64,000 nt of DNA from assembly GCF_014837055.1 (NCBI RefSeq), contig NZ_JACSPQ010000002.1:62001-126000 (forward strand), written 5' to 3'. The notes beneath the pieces were generated by a model, which saw nothing but the letters and a program-made list of their open reading frames with translations, had not been told where the DNA came from and ran no database searches. The position numbers were made by a program, and so were the translations under genes. The DNA is from Phocaeicola faecium. GTDB lineage: Bacteria; Bacteroidota; Bacteroidia; Bacteroidales; Bacteroidaceae. This document shows, piece by piece, positions 27,310 through 36,506 of the stretch (its first letter is position 1; every line of letters begins with the position of its first letter).

Positions 27310-27879
27310 ATGGATACTACTAAGCAGATTGATGTTATGGTAGCCGACGCCTCTCATGAGGTTTACGTTGACACAATATTAAATACGATCAGGGAAGCAG
27401 CTAAAGTACGGGGAACCGGCATAGCGGAACGTACGCATGAGTATGTGGCCACGAAGATGAAAGAAGGAAAGGCAATCATTGCCCTGTGTGGGGACGAATT
27501 TGCCGGATTTACTTACATCGAATCGTGGGGAAACAAACAGTATGTGGCTACTTCCGGTTTGATTGTTCATCCCAAATACCGTGGCTGCGGTTTGGCTAAG
27601 CGAATCAAACACGCTTCGTTTACGTTGGCTCGCCTGCGCTGGCCGAAAGCCAAGATATTCAGCCTTACCTCCGGCGCAGCCGTCATGAAAATGAATACAG
27701 AGTTAGGTTATGTGCCGGTTACTTTTAATGAACTGACTGACGATGACGCTTTCTGGAAAGGATGTGAAGGCTGCATCAACCACGAAATTCTGATGGCTAA
27801 AAACCGTAAGTTCTGTATCTGCACTGCCATGCTGTACGACCCGGCACTGCACACAGACGATAAAATTACTAATTTTTAA
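27310..27879 (+). CDS. GNAT N-acyltransferase in the arginine cluster, possible acylglutamate synthase
   Basis: The 189-residue product has the GNAT acyl-CoA loop: ATSGLIVHPKYRGCGLAKRI near 77-96. It sits 15 bp after argR and 60 bp before argG. Bacteroides lack a classical long ArgA, and arginine intermediates there are succinylated. A short GNAT in this position is a good candidate for acylating glutamate at the first step (inference from context). It is too diverged for substrate assignment by motif. Confidence 0.75.
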   Translation: MDTTKQIDVMVADASHEVYVDTILNTIREAAKVRGTGIAERTHEYVATKMKEGKAIIALCGDEFAGFTYIESWGNKQYVATSGLIVHPKYRGCGLAKRIKHASFTLARLRWPKAKIFSLTSGAAVMKMNTELGYVPVTFNELTDDDAFWKGCEGCINHEILMAKNRKFCICTAMLYDPALHTDDKITNF

Positions 27880-27939
27880 ATTAATCCCGTCAGCAAGTCG
27901 ACCACGCTGGTAGGCTCGTTGCCCAAATACATAATAACT

Positions 27940-29148
27940 ATGGAAGAAAAGAAAAAAGTAGTCGTTGCGTTCAGCGGCGGATTGGATACATCGTTTACAG
28001 TCATGTATCTGGCGAAAGAAAAAGGTTATGAGGTTTATGCTGCTTGTGCAAATACGGGAGGGTTCAGCCCGGAACAGTTGAAACAGAACGAAGAAAATGC
28101 TTATAAATTAGGTGCGGTAAAGTATGTTACTTTAGACGTTACTCAGGAGTATTATGAAAAGAGTTTGAAGTACATGGTATTCGGAAACGTATTGCGTAAC
28201 GGTACTTATCCTATTTCGGTAAGCTCGGAGCGTATTTTCCAAGCATTGGCTATCGCACGCTATGCAAACGAAATCGGAGCACATGCTATCGCTCACGGTT
28301 CTACGGGTGCCGGAAACGACCAAGTACGTTTCGATATGACTTTTTTGGTCATGGCTCCGGGGGTAGAAATCATTACGCTGACCCGTGACATGGCGTTGAG
28401 TCGTGAGTATGAAATCAACTACTTGAAAGAACATGGTTTTGAAGCCGACTTCACAAAACTGAAGTATTCATATAATGTAGGTATTTGGGGAACTTCCATT
28501 TGCGGCGGAGAGATTCTGGATTCAGCACAGGGATTGCCCGAATCGGCTTATCTGAAGCAAGTCACCAAAACAGGAAGCGAACAGTTGAAACTGGAATTTA
28601 AGAAAGGTGAGCTGTATGCCGTAAACGGTGAAGTGTTCGACGATAAGATTAAAGCGATACAAAAGGTAGAAGAAATCGGTGCTGCCTACGGAATCGGACG
28701 CGACATGCACGTGGGCGATACGATTATCGGTATTAAAGGACGTGTAGGCTTTGAAGCCGCAGCTCCGATGCTGATTATCGGTGCGCATAAATTCCTTGAA
28801 AAATACACCTTGAGTAAATGGCAGCAATACTGGAAAGACCAAGTGGCCAACTGGTACGGAATGTTTTTACACGAAAGCCAGTACCTCGAACCCGTTATGC
28901 GCGATATAGAGGCAATGTTGCAAGAGTCTCAACGCAATGTTAACGGTACGGTTATCTTGGAACTTCGTCCGTATTGTTTCTCTACCGTAGGTGTAGACTC
29001 GGCAGATGATTTGGTGAAGAATCCTTTCGGCGAATACGGCGAAATGCAGAAAGGCTGGACGGCAGAAGATGCAAAGGGATTCATCAAAGTGCTTTCTACT
29101 CCGCTTCGTGCTTATTACGCTAAACATAAAGACGAGGAGAATATATGA
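27940..29148 (+). CDS. argG: Argininosuccinate synthase
   Basis: I chose the ATG at 27940 (MEEKKKVVVAFSGGLDTSF); an in-frame ATG at 27919 adds seven residues without family similarity. The 402-residue product has the ATP-pyrophosphatase P-loop FSGGLDTS and the later HGSTGAGNDQVRFD citrulline/aspartate site. It joins citrulline and aspartate to form argininosuccinate using ATP. It overlaps argC by 4 bp (ATGA), so the two are translationally coupled. Confidence 0.95.
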   Translation: MEEKKKVVVAFSGGLDTSFTVMYLAKEKGYEVYAACANTGGFSPEQLKQNEENAYKLGAVKYVTLDVTQEYYEKSLKYMVFGNVLRNGTYPISVSSERIFQALAIARYANEIGAHAIAHGSTGAGNDQVRFDMTFLVMAPGVEIITLTRDMALSREYEINYLKEHGFEADFTKLKYSYNVGIWGTSICGGEILDSAQGLPESAYLKQVTKTGSEQLKLEFKKGELYAVNGEVFDDKIKAIQKVEEIGAAYGIGRDMHVGDTIIGIKGRVGFEAAAPMLIIGAHKFLEKYTLSKWQQYWKDQVANWYGMFLHESQYLEPVMRDIEAMLQESQRNVNGTVILELRPYCFSTVGVDSADDLVKNPFGEYGEMQKGWTAEDAKGFIKVLSTPLRAYYAKHKDEENI

Positions 29149-30113
29149 TAAAGGCAGGAATTATAGGAGGAGCAGGTTATACGGCAGGCGAGCTTATTCG
29201 TTTGCTGATTAACCATCCGGATGTAGAAATCAAATTTATCAACAGTTCCAGCAATGCGGGAAACAAGATAACCGATGTTCACGAAGGCTTGTACGGCGAA
29301 ACCGATCTGGTGTTTACCGATGAACTTCCGCTTGACACCATCGACGTATTGTTCTTCTGTACCGCTCACGGCGATACGAAGAAATTTATGGAAAGCCACA
29401 ACGTGCCGGAGGATTTGCGCATTGTCGACCTTTCAATGGATTACCGCATCAAAAGTCCTGAGCATGACTTTGTTTACGGATTGCCCGAACTGAATCGCCG
29501 GCTTATCTGCCAGAGCAAGCACATAGCCAATCCGGGATGCTTTGCTACCTGCATTCAGTTGGGATTGCTTCCGTTGGCGAAACATCTGATGCTGAATGGC
29601 GACGTAATGGTAAACGCCATCACAGGCAGCACGGGGGCCGGTGTAAAACCGGGGGCTACAAGCCATTTCAGTTGGCGGAATAATAACCTGAGCATTTATA
29701 AGCCGTTCACCCACCAGCATGTTCCCGAAATCAAACAGTCGCTGAAACAGTTGCAGAACAGCTTCGATTCTGATATCGATTTTATCCCTTACCGTGGAGA
29801 CTTTGCGCGTGGCATTTTCGCCACGATGGTAGTAAAAACCAAAGTTGAACTGGAAGAGATTATCCGTATTTATGAAGAATATTATGCCGAAGACTCGTTT
29901 ACGCACATCGTTGACAAGAATCTTGACCTGAAACAGGTGGTAAACACAAACAAGTGTCTGATTCATTTAGAGAAGTATGACGATAAGCTGTTAATCGTAT
30001 CTTGCATTGATAACCTGCTGAAAGGTGCGAGCGGTCAGGCGGTACACAACATGAACTTGATGTTTAATCTGGAGGAAACCGTGGGCTTGCGCCTCAAACC
30101 GAGCGCTTTCTAA
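29145..30113 (+). CDS. argC: N-acyl-gamma-glutamyl-phosphate reductase
   Basis: The 322-residue product starts with the NADP-binding motif GIIGGAGYTAGELIRLL. The catalytic cysteine block is NPGCFATCIQLGLLPLA near 127-143, with the later HQHVPEIKQSL. It reduces the acylated glutamyl phosphate to the semialdehyde. In Bacteroides the acyl group is expected to be succinyl rather than acetyl (known from related species). It is coupled to argG by overlap and followed by argD after 42 bp. Confidence 0.95.
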   Translation: MIKAGIIGGAGYTAGELIRLLINHPDVEIKFINSSSNAGNKITDVHEGLYGETDLVFTDELPLDTIDVLFFCTAHGDTKKFMESHNVPEDLRIVDLSMDYRIKSPEHDFVYGLPELNRRLICQSKHIANPGCFATCIQLGLLPLAKHLMLNGDVMVNAITGSTGAGVKPGATSHFSWRNNNLSIYKPFTHQHVPEIKQSLKQLQNSFDSDIDFIPYRGDFARGIFATMVVKTKVELEEIIRIYEEYYAEDSFTHIVDKNLDLKQVVNTNKCLIHLEKYDDKLLIVSCIDNLLKGASGQAVHNMNLMFNLEETVGLRLKPSAF

Positions 30114-30155
30114 GCAAACCTGTCGGATTGAATCCGCTTAATAAAGAAAACGATA

Positions 30156-31280
30156 ATGAAACTATTCGATGTATATCCCTTGTTCGATATCAATATCGTG
30201 CGGGGAAAGGGATGTCACGTATGGGATGCCAAAGGAGAAGAATACCTCGACCTTTATGGAGGACATGCAGTCATTTCTATCGGACATGCGCATCCGCATT
30301 ACGTAGAGGCTATCGCCAAACAGGTAGCCACGTTGGGATTTTATTCCAATTCTGTCATCAACAAATTACAGCAGGATGTGGCTGACCGTTTGGGAGCTAT
30401 TTCCGGTTACGATGATTATCAGCTGTTTTTGATTAACTCTGGAGCGGAGGCAAATGAAAATGCGTTGAAGCTCGCTTCATTCCATACCGGACGTACTCGT
30501 GTGGTTTCATTTGCTAAGGCGTTCCACGGACGTACTTCGCTGGCGGTCGAAGTAACCGACAATCCTAAAATCATTGCGCCGATTAATGACAACGGGCACG
30601 TTACATACCTGCCGCTCAACGATACGGAAGCGATGAAGGCAGAACTTGCGAAGGGTGATGTCTGTGCAGTCATTATCGAAGGCATTCAGGGAGTGGGAGG
30701 TATCCAAGTGCCCACCGATGAGTTTATGCAGGCGTTGCGCCGGGCGTGCGACGATTACGGTACGGTACTGATACTTGATGAAATCCAGTCGGGATACGGA
30801 CGCAGCGGTAAGTTCTTCGCACATCAGTATGCCGGTATCCGCCCCGATATGATAACCGTGGCCAAAGGCATCGGAAACGGTTTCCCGATGGGAGGTGTGC
30901 TGATTAGCACGAAATTTAAACCCGTTTACGGACAGTTGGGTACTACTTTCGGAGGAAATCACTTGGCATGTGCGGCAGCCATAGCCGTACTCGATGTGAT
31001 GAAAGAAGAAGGCTTGGTAGAAAATGCGGCAAAGGTTGGAGCGTACCTGTTAGAAGAGCTGAAAGGTTTCTCGGCAATCAAGGAAGTGCGCGGACGCGGC
31101 TTGATGATAGGCTTGGAGTTTGCAGAACCGATTAAGGAACTCCGCAGCCGCTTGCTGTTTGAGCAGAAAGTATTTACCGGAGTCAGCGGTACGAATGTCA
31201 TTCGCCTGCTTCCCCCGCTCTGTCTGAGCATGAGCGAAGCCGACGATTTCCTCTCTCGCCTACACAAAGTAATAGGCTGA
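30156..31280 (+). CDS. argD: N-acylornithine aminotransferase (class III PLP enzyme)
   Basis: The 374-residue product has the class III aminotransferase blocks: LFLINSGAEANENALKLA, FHGRTSLAVEV, LILDEIQSGYGRSGKFFAHQ and the PLP lysine in ITVAKGIGNGFPMGG. It transfers an amino group from glutamate to the acylated glutamate semialdehyde, giving acylornithine. The gene ends the visible arginine cluster, with a strong terminator downstream. argB and the carbamoyltransferase gene are not in this window. Confidence 0.94.
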   Translation: MKLFDVYPLFDINIVRGKGCHVWDAKGEEYLDLYGGHAVISIGHAHPHYVEAIAKQVATLGFYSNSVINKLQQDVADRLGAISGYDDYQLFLINSGAEANENALKLASFHTGRTRVVSFAKAFHGRTSLAVEVTDNPKIIAPINDNGHVTYLPLNDTEAMKAELAKGDVCAVIIEGIQGVGGIQVPTDEFMQALRRACDDYGTVLILDEIQSGYGRSGKFFAHQYAGIRPDMITVAKGIGNGFPMGGVLISTKFKPVYGQLGTTFGGNHLACAAAIAVLDVMKEEGLVENAAKVGAYLLEELKGFSAIKEVRGRGLMIGLEFAEPIKELRSRLLFEQKVFTGVSGTNVIRLLPPLCLSMSEADDFLSRLHKVIG

Positions 31281-31290
31281 CGAAGGCTTG

Positions 31291-31380
31291 AAAAATTCTA
31301 CCCATAGGACCGGTAAGTTCTATGGGTAAGACCGGTCAACGCTACCGCATGGGATGAGCAACACTAACGGTAGCGTTTTT
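31291..31380. repeat. 90-bp intergenic element, copy E
   Basis: It begins AAAAATTCTACCCATAG and ends CTAACGGTAGCGTTTTT. Internal units CTATGGGTAA and CTACCGCATG complete the four-unit pattern. It begins 10 bp after the argD stop codon and directly precedes the argD terminator. Confidence 0.8.
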
Positions 31381-31389
31381 ATAATGCAG

Positions 31390-31452
31390 GCGCAGGATTT
31401 GCGAAACGTAGTCGATATGTCCGACAAGCATTCGCAAATCCTGCGCTCTTTT
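31390..31452 (+). terminator. Terminator of the arginine cluster
   Basis: GCGCAGGATTTGCGAA and TTCGCAAATCCTGCGC are perfectly complementary 16-base arms around a 25-nt loop. CTCTTTTTAT follows. Confidence 0.85.
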
Positions 31453-31478
31453 TATGATAACTCCTGAAAAAGAAGCTG

Positions 31479-31985
31479 TTACAAAGCAGCTTCTATCTTG
31501 TCCATCAACGTCTGAAATTCTTCTTTCGTGTAGCCTGATGAAGTATAAATCAGTTTTCCATCTTTGCCGAACAGGTAAGCGCGCGGAATGCTTTGGTCGG
31601 CAAAAAGCGAGAAAACTTCCCGTTTGGGGTCGGGGTAGAGCGGGAAAGTGAATTTTTTACGTTCGTTATATTTTTTCAGGTCGGCATCGGTATGCTCCCG
31701 TCCGATGACCAACAATTTGAAATCCGGATTATCTTTGTATTTGGGGTAGAGCGTTTTCTGTACATCTGCCAGTTCGAGCTGACACGGAGGACACCACGTA
31801 GCAAAAAGGCTTACCAGCACCACCTTTCCTTTCAAATCGTCGGGCGTGATATTACCGTAAGTCTCTGAGTTAAGAGTGATGGCGGGCATGGGGTCTCCCA
31901 ACTTGATTTTTTCCGTCTGCGCTTGGGCGCATACCGCTACCAGCAGCATAGCCAATACGCTCCATAATTTGAAATGTTTCTTCAT
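31479..31985 (-). CDS. TlpA/ResA-like periplasmic thioredoxin
   Basis: The 168-residue product has a signal peptide at about 1-22 (MLLVAVCAQA end). The thioredoxin fold has the redox motif SLFATWCPPCQLELADVQ near 54-71 and cis-Pro region RAYLFGKDGKLIY. It would reduce or exchange disulfides in the periplasm. It is monocistronic and divergent from yaaA. A TATATTTG box lies upstream at 32013-32020 on the minus strand. Confidence 0.88.
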   Translation of the reverse strand: MKKHFKLWSVLAMLLVAVCAQAQTEKIKLGDPMPAITLNSETYGNITPDDLKGKVVLVSLFATWCPPCQLELADVQKTLYPKYKDNPDFKLLVIGREHTDADLKKYNERKKFTFPLYPDPKREVFSLFADQSIPRAYLFGKDGKLIYTSSGYTKEEFQTLMDKIEAAL

Positions 31986-32052
31986 AATTTTCCTTTTTTA
32001 GAGTTTCGCCGACAAATATATCCGGTTTTACTGAAAATTCCGCTGCGTGTCT

Positions 32053-32060
32053 TATCTTTG
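32053..32060 (+). promoter_or_regulatory. Candidate -7 box of yaaA
   Basis: TATCTTTG lies 31 bp upstream of the yaaA ATG and fits TAnnTTTG. It is back-to-back with the thioredoxin gene's box at 32013-32020. Confidence 0.4.
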
Positions 32061-32091
32061 TAAAGAGATTTAACGAAAAACAAAATAACTT

Positions 32092-32853
32092 ATGATGCTA
32101 TTCATTTCATGCGCCAAAACGATGACCGCACGGTCGCGCGTCAAGGTTCCGTTTGTGTCGGTGCCTCATTTTGAGGCAGAAGCGCGGGATAACGCGATGG
32201 ATATGGCGCAATTTACGGCAGAAGATTTAGGACGATTGTTACATATCAATTCAAAGTTGGCGGCAGAAAACTGCCTGCGTTACCGCGATTTCTTTTCGCC
32301 GGACAACGCACCGCTTCCGGCTCTGTTGGCTTATACGGGTATTGTTTTCAAGCGTATCAATCCGCAAGATTTCACCGAAGAAGATTTCCGTTACGCCCAA
32401 GACCACTTGTTTATCACCTCGTTTCTTTACGGGCTGCTTCGTCCGCTCGACGGAATCAGAGGCTATCGTCTGGAAGGCGATGTCCGTCTGCCGGAGCGGG
32501 GCGACGTTACGATGTTCGATTTCTGGAAACCGCTGCTGACGGATTACTTCATAGCCGAAATCAAGCGCAAGGGAGGCGTGTTGTTTAATTTGGCAAGCGG
32601 CGAGATGAAAGATTTGTTCGACTGGAAACGGGTATGCCGCGAGGTGGAAGTCATTACGCCGGAGTTTTACACCCGAAAAAACGGACGCTTGGCTACGGTG
32701 GTGGTTTACGCCAAAATGTGCCGTGGCGAGATGACGCGCTTCATCCTGAAAAACCGGATAGAGCGGGCTGAAGACCTGAAAGCTTTCGAGTGGGAGGGCT
32801 TTGCGTTCGATGAGGCAGAGAGCGGAAGCGGCAGGCTGGTATTTGTAAACTGA
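32092..32853 (+). CDS. yaaA: YaaA (DUF328/UPF0246) family peroxide-stress protein
   Basis: The 253-residue product begins MMLFISCAKTM (starts at 32092 or 32095). It carries the UPF0246 core LFITSFLYGLLRPLDGIRGY, then RLEGDVRLPERG, and KMCRGEMTRFIL near 201-212. In E. coli YaaA lowers free iron and protects DNA during hydrogen peroxide stress. It is monocistronic, with a bidirectional terminator downstream. No stress-response operator can be recognised. Confidence 0.88.
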   Translation: MMLFISCAKTMTARSRVKVPFVSVPHFEAEARDNAMDMAQFTAEDLGRLLHINSKLAAENCLRYRDFFSPDNAPLPALLAYTGIVFKRINPQDFTEEDFRYAQDHLFITSFLYGLLRPLDGIRGYRLEGDVRLPERGDVTMFDFWKPLLTDYFIAEIKRKGGVLFNLASGEMKDLFDWKRVCREVEVITPEFYTRKNGRLATVVVYAKMCRGEMTRFILKNRIERAEDLKAFEWEGFAFDEAESGSGRLVFVN

Positions 32854-32868
32854 ACGTTTCGGATGGAA

Positions 32869-32918
32869 AAACCGGTGTGCCCGTGTTCGTACTGAACACC
32901 GGCACGCCGGTTTCTGTT
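32869..32918. terminator. Bidirectional terminator between convergent genes
   Basis: AAACCGGTGTGCCCGTGTTC and GAACACCGGCACGCCGGTTT form a 20-bp stem with two mismatched pairs and a short loop. A T-rich tract follows on the plus side. It lies between yaaA and the thioredoxin-domain gene. Confidence 0.75.
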
Positions 32919-32932
32919 TTGTGGCAGAGTAT

Positions 32933-34483
32933 TTATTCTTCCGAAGCCCGCAGCAAGTCTTTCTCTAAGATGTCTGCTCCCGGAAAGCCGATGTGTTTGC
33001 TTTTCAGTTTTCCGTCGTGGCTGATAATCAGGTAAGCAGGAATGCCCGTAATGCCGTAAGCCGAACAGACATCCTTCCATTGCGTTTCCGTGAGCCGGAA
33101 GTGTACGCCCGTCATTTCTTTCAGCGTTTCTTTCCAGATGTTTTCGGGCGACGACGGTCCTGTAAGGTAAATATAAACAATGTCTTTCGATGCCAATTTC
33201 TGTCGTAACGGCTTCATGGCGCGAATGCTTTTCCGGCACGGGCCGCACCATGTAGCCCAGAAATCAATCAGGATGGCTCTTCCGCGATGAGGCGCAATAA
33301 GCTGTGGCAAGATGTCTGAACCGGCTATCTTGTCATCCAGCGTGGCGATAACTGCCTCGTGCGACGATTCGCTGCGTGCCGCTTCGAGCAAGAGTGTTTC
33401 GCTTTTCTGCTCAACGTATCGGCGGATGTCTTCGAAAGTCAGGTCTTTCAGCACCTTCCGGTCTGCCGATGTCAGTATCGGATTTTTCAGCAAGCGTTCG
33501 CAAAGCGGGCGGACGGCCTCTTTGTCTTTCCTGATAGCCGATTTTACGGCATCGTTTTGTGTCAGGTCTTTTTCCGCCAGACGGTATGATTTCAAGGCGT
33601 GCGAGGTTCCTGTCGTAGCCAGTTCGGTATTGATGATTTCCGCTGCGCCGTCAAACCATGCCTTTTGTTTCCGTCTGTACTTGTCTTCCAGCAAAGAAGA
33701 TGCCGCCATGCTTAGGCGTGGAAGACTGACATAAATGGTGACTTCTTCTTCCGGGACAAGAAATATCGGCAAGATGGCTTTGTTGACCGACAAGTGTACC
33801 GTATCGGGTTGCAGCATGTCGATTTCGGCATGGAACGAACCGTCCTGACGTACGGTAACATTGTTTTTCCACGTATTGGGAAACAGTTTATCGGTATAAG
33901 TCAGCAACATATCTACCCCCATGCGTGTGTCGTATCCTAACAAATATCCGTTGACAACGGCTTTTCCGGCCGACAATCCGGGTTCAGGCAGCTCCGGTAT
34001 GGTATTTTCCGGCTGCGATTTCAAAAAATTAGGTATATAAACGTAGGGTTCTTGCCGGCTGAGCTGAACGCCGTAAATAGTCCATCCCGTTTCCTCTTCC
34101 ACAAAGTCGACTTCATGAACGCCCCTCGGAATGGGAGCAAACGAGAAAGTAACATTCAGTTTTCCGCTTTCAGGAATCCGTTCCGGCTCAGTGGTTCCTC
34201 CGATGGAAATATTTTCAGCTTCCCGTAAGCGGAAACTGTTTTTTTCGGTTGTCAGGTAAGTATCGGGTGAGATAACCGCTATTTCTCCCGGTTTTCCGTA
34301 TATCACCGCGTCTACCTGAGTTTGTTCGTCGGTCAGAATGATTTTCTTTATTTCTATTTCTGCTGTGTTGGTCGTAATAAATCCGGGATGTTCAACCACC
34401 CGTTTCTGTATATGTTGTGCTTGTAACCATACAGGCAGACAGCATAAGATGCTCACTACGATTGTTCTTACGATTCGCTTCAT
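32933..34483 (-). CDS. Secreted multidomain protein with C-terminal TlpA-like thioredoxin
   Basis: The 516-residue product has a signal peptide at about 1-22. It has an N-terminal beta-rich region (about 25-240), a charged helical middle (about 245-370), and a C-terminal thioredoxin domain with LIDFWATWCGPCRKSIRAM near 401-419 and GITGIPAYLIISHDG near 474-488. The WCGPC active site is intact. Such proteins are common in Bacteroidetes and probably act as periplasmic reductases with an extra interaction module. Its start is 21 bp downstream of the DUF4954 stop, so it may be co-transcribed with that operon. Confidence 0.85.
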   Translation of the reverse strand: MKRIVRTIVVSILCCLPVWLQAQHIQKRVVEHPGFITTNTAEIEIKKIILTDEQTQVDAVIYGKPGEIAVISPDTYLTTEKNSFRLREAENISIGGTTEPERIPESGKLNVTFSFAPIPRGVHEVDFVEEETGWTIYGVQLSRQEPYVYIPNFLKSQPENTIPELPEPGLSAGKAVVNGYLLGYDTRMGVDMLLTYTDKLFPNTWKNNVTVRQDGSFHAEIDMLQPDTVHLSVNKAILPIFLVPEEEVTIYVSLPRLSMAASSLLEDKYRRKQKAWFDGAAEIINTELATTGTSHALKSYRLAEKDLTQNDAVKSAIRKDKEAVRPLCERLLKNPILTSADRKVLKDLTFEDIRRYVEQKSETLLLEAARSESSHEAVIATLDDKIAGSDILPQLIAPHRGRAILIDFWATWCGPCRKSIRAMKPLRQKLASKDIVYIYLTGPSSPENIWKETLKEMTGVHFRLTETQWKDVCSAYGITGIPAYLIISHDGKLKSKHIGFPGADILEKDLLRASEE

Positions 34484-34504
34484 GGCTTGATCACTTCCTG
34501 TTTT

Positions 34505-36493
34505 TTACAACAAATTGCTTAAACGTTCTATCAGTTCGTTTCCTAATTCGGTTTTTACCTTAATATGCTCGATGACTGCCGTGACAAAAGGATTGCTTTC
34601 GAATACGCCGCGCACTTCCTCAAAGTCGCGCATCTGTTCTTCCTTGCTGCCATCGGCTCCGAATCCGGTCATCGATGACAGTGAAAACTCTTTCTTGGCA
34701 TCTTCATAAACCATGCGGTCGAGCCATACCACGGCTTCCTGCCAGCGTTTTACGATAGCGGCAATGTCTTTTGCCGTTATTAGCTCAGCCTGAAGTCCGT
34801 AAAACTCCAACATCTTTTCGTAAGCCCACGTCCATTCATACGTATAATAATGAGCGTGCATTTCGGCAAACCGGTCGTGTATGCGGTCTACCGAATTCAG
34901 ATTGCCGGATTCGATATCGTTCATCAGCCGCTCGATTTCGCTCTTCGGAGCAATCAGTCCCGAAATATCCACCCATTCACCCGTACCGGTTTCGGTGGCA
35001 GGTTTCAGTCTTGTACGGATAGCTTCATTGCTTTCAAAACGAATGCCTTCCAAGCGTTTGATAACAGAATTACCTAAAAACTTATGGATGGCGGTTTCGT
35101 AAAAATGGATTCCTTTGTTCAGCGACGAGTTTTTGATTTTCGCGCTTTGGTAAGAATAAGTGCCCGACGTCTCGCCCGATACCCGTGCCAATTCCTTTAA
35201 GATGTTCCTTCCTGCCATCATCTTTTGGATGGTGTACGGGCTGAGCAGGTTATAATTTATCTGGTCGAGGCGGTTCGGGTCGGTACGCAAATCGCGTTTG
35301 GGCCATTTTTGTGCATCGCGGATAGTACCCACGCTGCGCAGGTTTACTCCCGGAACCAGATACGTGGTATTCTTTTCCTCTATCAGGTACGAGAACGGCA
35401 GGTTGGACGTATCGGGATGAGCCACATGGCGTCCCATTACCAGCGAAAACGCACCGATACGTGCCGGCCACAAGACGTAAGAGTCGGATGCTGTTTTGGC
35501 TCCCCGCTCCAATGCCCCTTGATGGATAGGCCCTAACTTATACATGTGGTTGCTTTGGTTCGACCCCGACCCTGCATTCATGAATGAAAACATACCGGCT
35601 ATCAGCAGCGTAGACTTGTGATGGGTAACGGTGAAAGGTCCGGCAAAGATGGCACAAGCCTCTCCGTTCTCTCCCTGACAGTTGCTGAAAAACAACGAGT
35701 CGGATGCCGAATAGTTATGTCCGAGGTGACAGGCTTGTCCTACAAAGCAGCGGGTAAGCATCGTACCGTCTTCTACATGCGAGCCGCTCGATATAATGAA
35801 GTCATCACATATCACACCGTATCCGATGTGTACCGGAGCTTGCTCGTTGCTGTTGATGCTGCCGTTCTTTAATCTTCCTGCCCCTTCTATTTCACAAAAA
35901 TCGCCGATGCGTACATTCTTAATATAGCCCGCATCTACAATAGTAACATGTTTGCCTATGACACCCGTTTCCGACGCATGTTCATCGGCATATTCTCCGA
36001 TGATTTGTTTCATGCGTTCAATCAGGGCAGGACGATGACGGTACAACGCCATGATATAGGCTTGATGCGCCGACAAGCGGTCGTGGATAACCACTTCGCG
36101 TCCGCCCGTTTCGTTCAGAACCGATACTTCTACGCCGTTACCGAAGCGGCTGCGTTTATCCACCAAAATGATATCTACGTTTTCGATAAACGTATGTTCG
36201 CCTATCTGGTAGTTGGCTATGTAGTTCTTTACATTTTCAATGCAACAGTTGTCGCCCACCGTTACGTTATGTAGCGTAACGTAGAACAGTCCGGCATGTT
36301 TGGTCATGCCTCCTGCCAATTTGAATTCGTCTTCGAATATACCCAGACGGACTTTTCCCGAAAAGCGGGTATGATGTATGTAGTCGGTTTTAAAAGCCTC
36401 GGCTACTTCTACGCTCCCCCAGTCGGCTGCACTGCAATGCTGACTTTCCAGTTGCGCAATTTCTTCATTGGTAAGTGAGCGGTATGGTTTCAT
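34505..36493 (-). CDS. DUF4954 family protein with left-handed beta-helix repeats
   Basis: The 662-residue cytoplasmic protein starts MKPYRSLTNEEIAQLESQHC. It has hexapeptide-like repeats across about 60-330 (for example HVTIVDAGYIKNVRIGDFCE, GYGVICDDFIISSGSHVEDG). This suggests a UDP-GlcNAc-acyltransferase-type beta-helix. A helical C-terminal region follows. DUF4954 is widespread in Bacteroidales and its reaction is unknown. It follows hflX by 13 bp, so the two are one transcript. Confidence 0.85.
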   Translation of the reverse strand: MKPYRSLTNEEIAQLESQHCSAADWGSVEVAEAFKTDYIHHTRFSGKVRLGIFEDEFKLAGGMTKHAGLFYVTLHNVTVGDNCCIENVKNYIANYQIGEHTFIENVDIILVDKRSRFGNGVEVSVLNETGGREVVIHDRLSAHQAYIMALYRHRPALIERMKQIIGEYADEHASETGVIGKHVTIVDAGYIKNVRIGDFCEIEGAGRLKNGSINSNEQAPVHIGYGVICDDFIISSGSHVEDGTMLTRCFVGQACHLGHNYSASDSLFFSNCQGENGEACAIFAGPFTVTHHKSTLLIAGMFSFMNAGSGSNQSNHMYKLGPIHQGALERGAKTASDSYVLWPARIGAFSLVMGRHVAHPDTSNLPFSYLIEEKNTTYLVPGVNLRSVGTIRDAQKWPKRDLRTDPNRLDQINYNLLSPYTIQKMMAGRNILKELARVSGETSGTYSYQSAKIKNSSLNKGIHFYETAIHKFLGNSVIKRLEGIRFESNEAIRTRLKPATETGTGEWVDISGLIAPKSEIERLMNDIESGNLNSVDRIHDRFAEMHAHYYTYEWTWAYEKMLEFYGLQAELITAKDIAAIVKRWQEAVVWLDRMVYEDAKKEFSLSSMTGFGADGSKEEQMRDFEEVRGVFESNPFVTAVIEHIKVKTELGNELIERLSNLL

Positions 36494-36506
36494 GATTGTC
36501 GTTATT

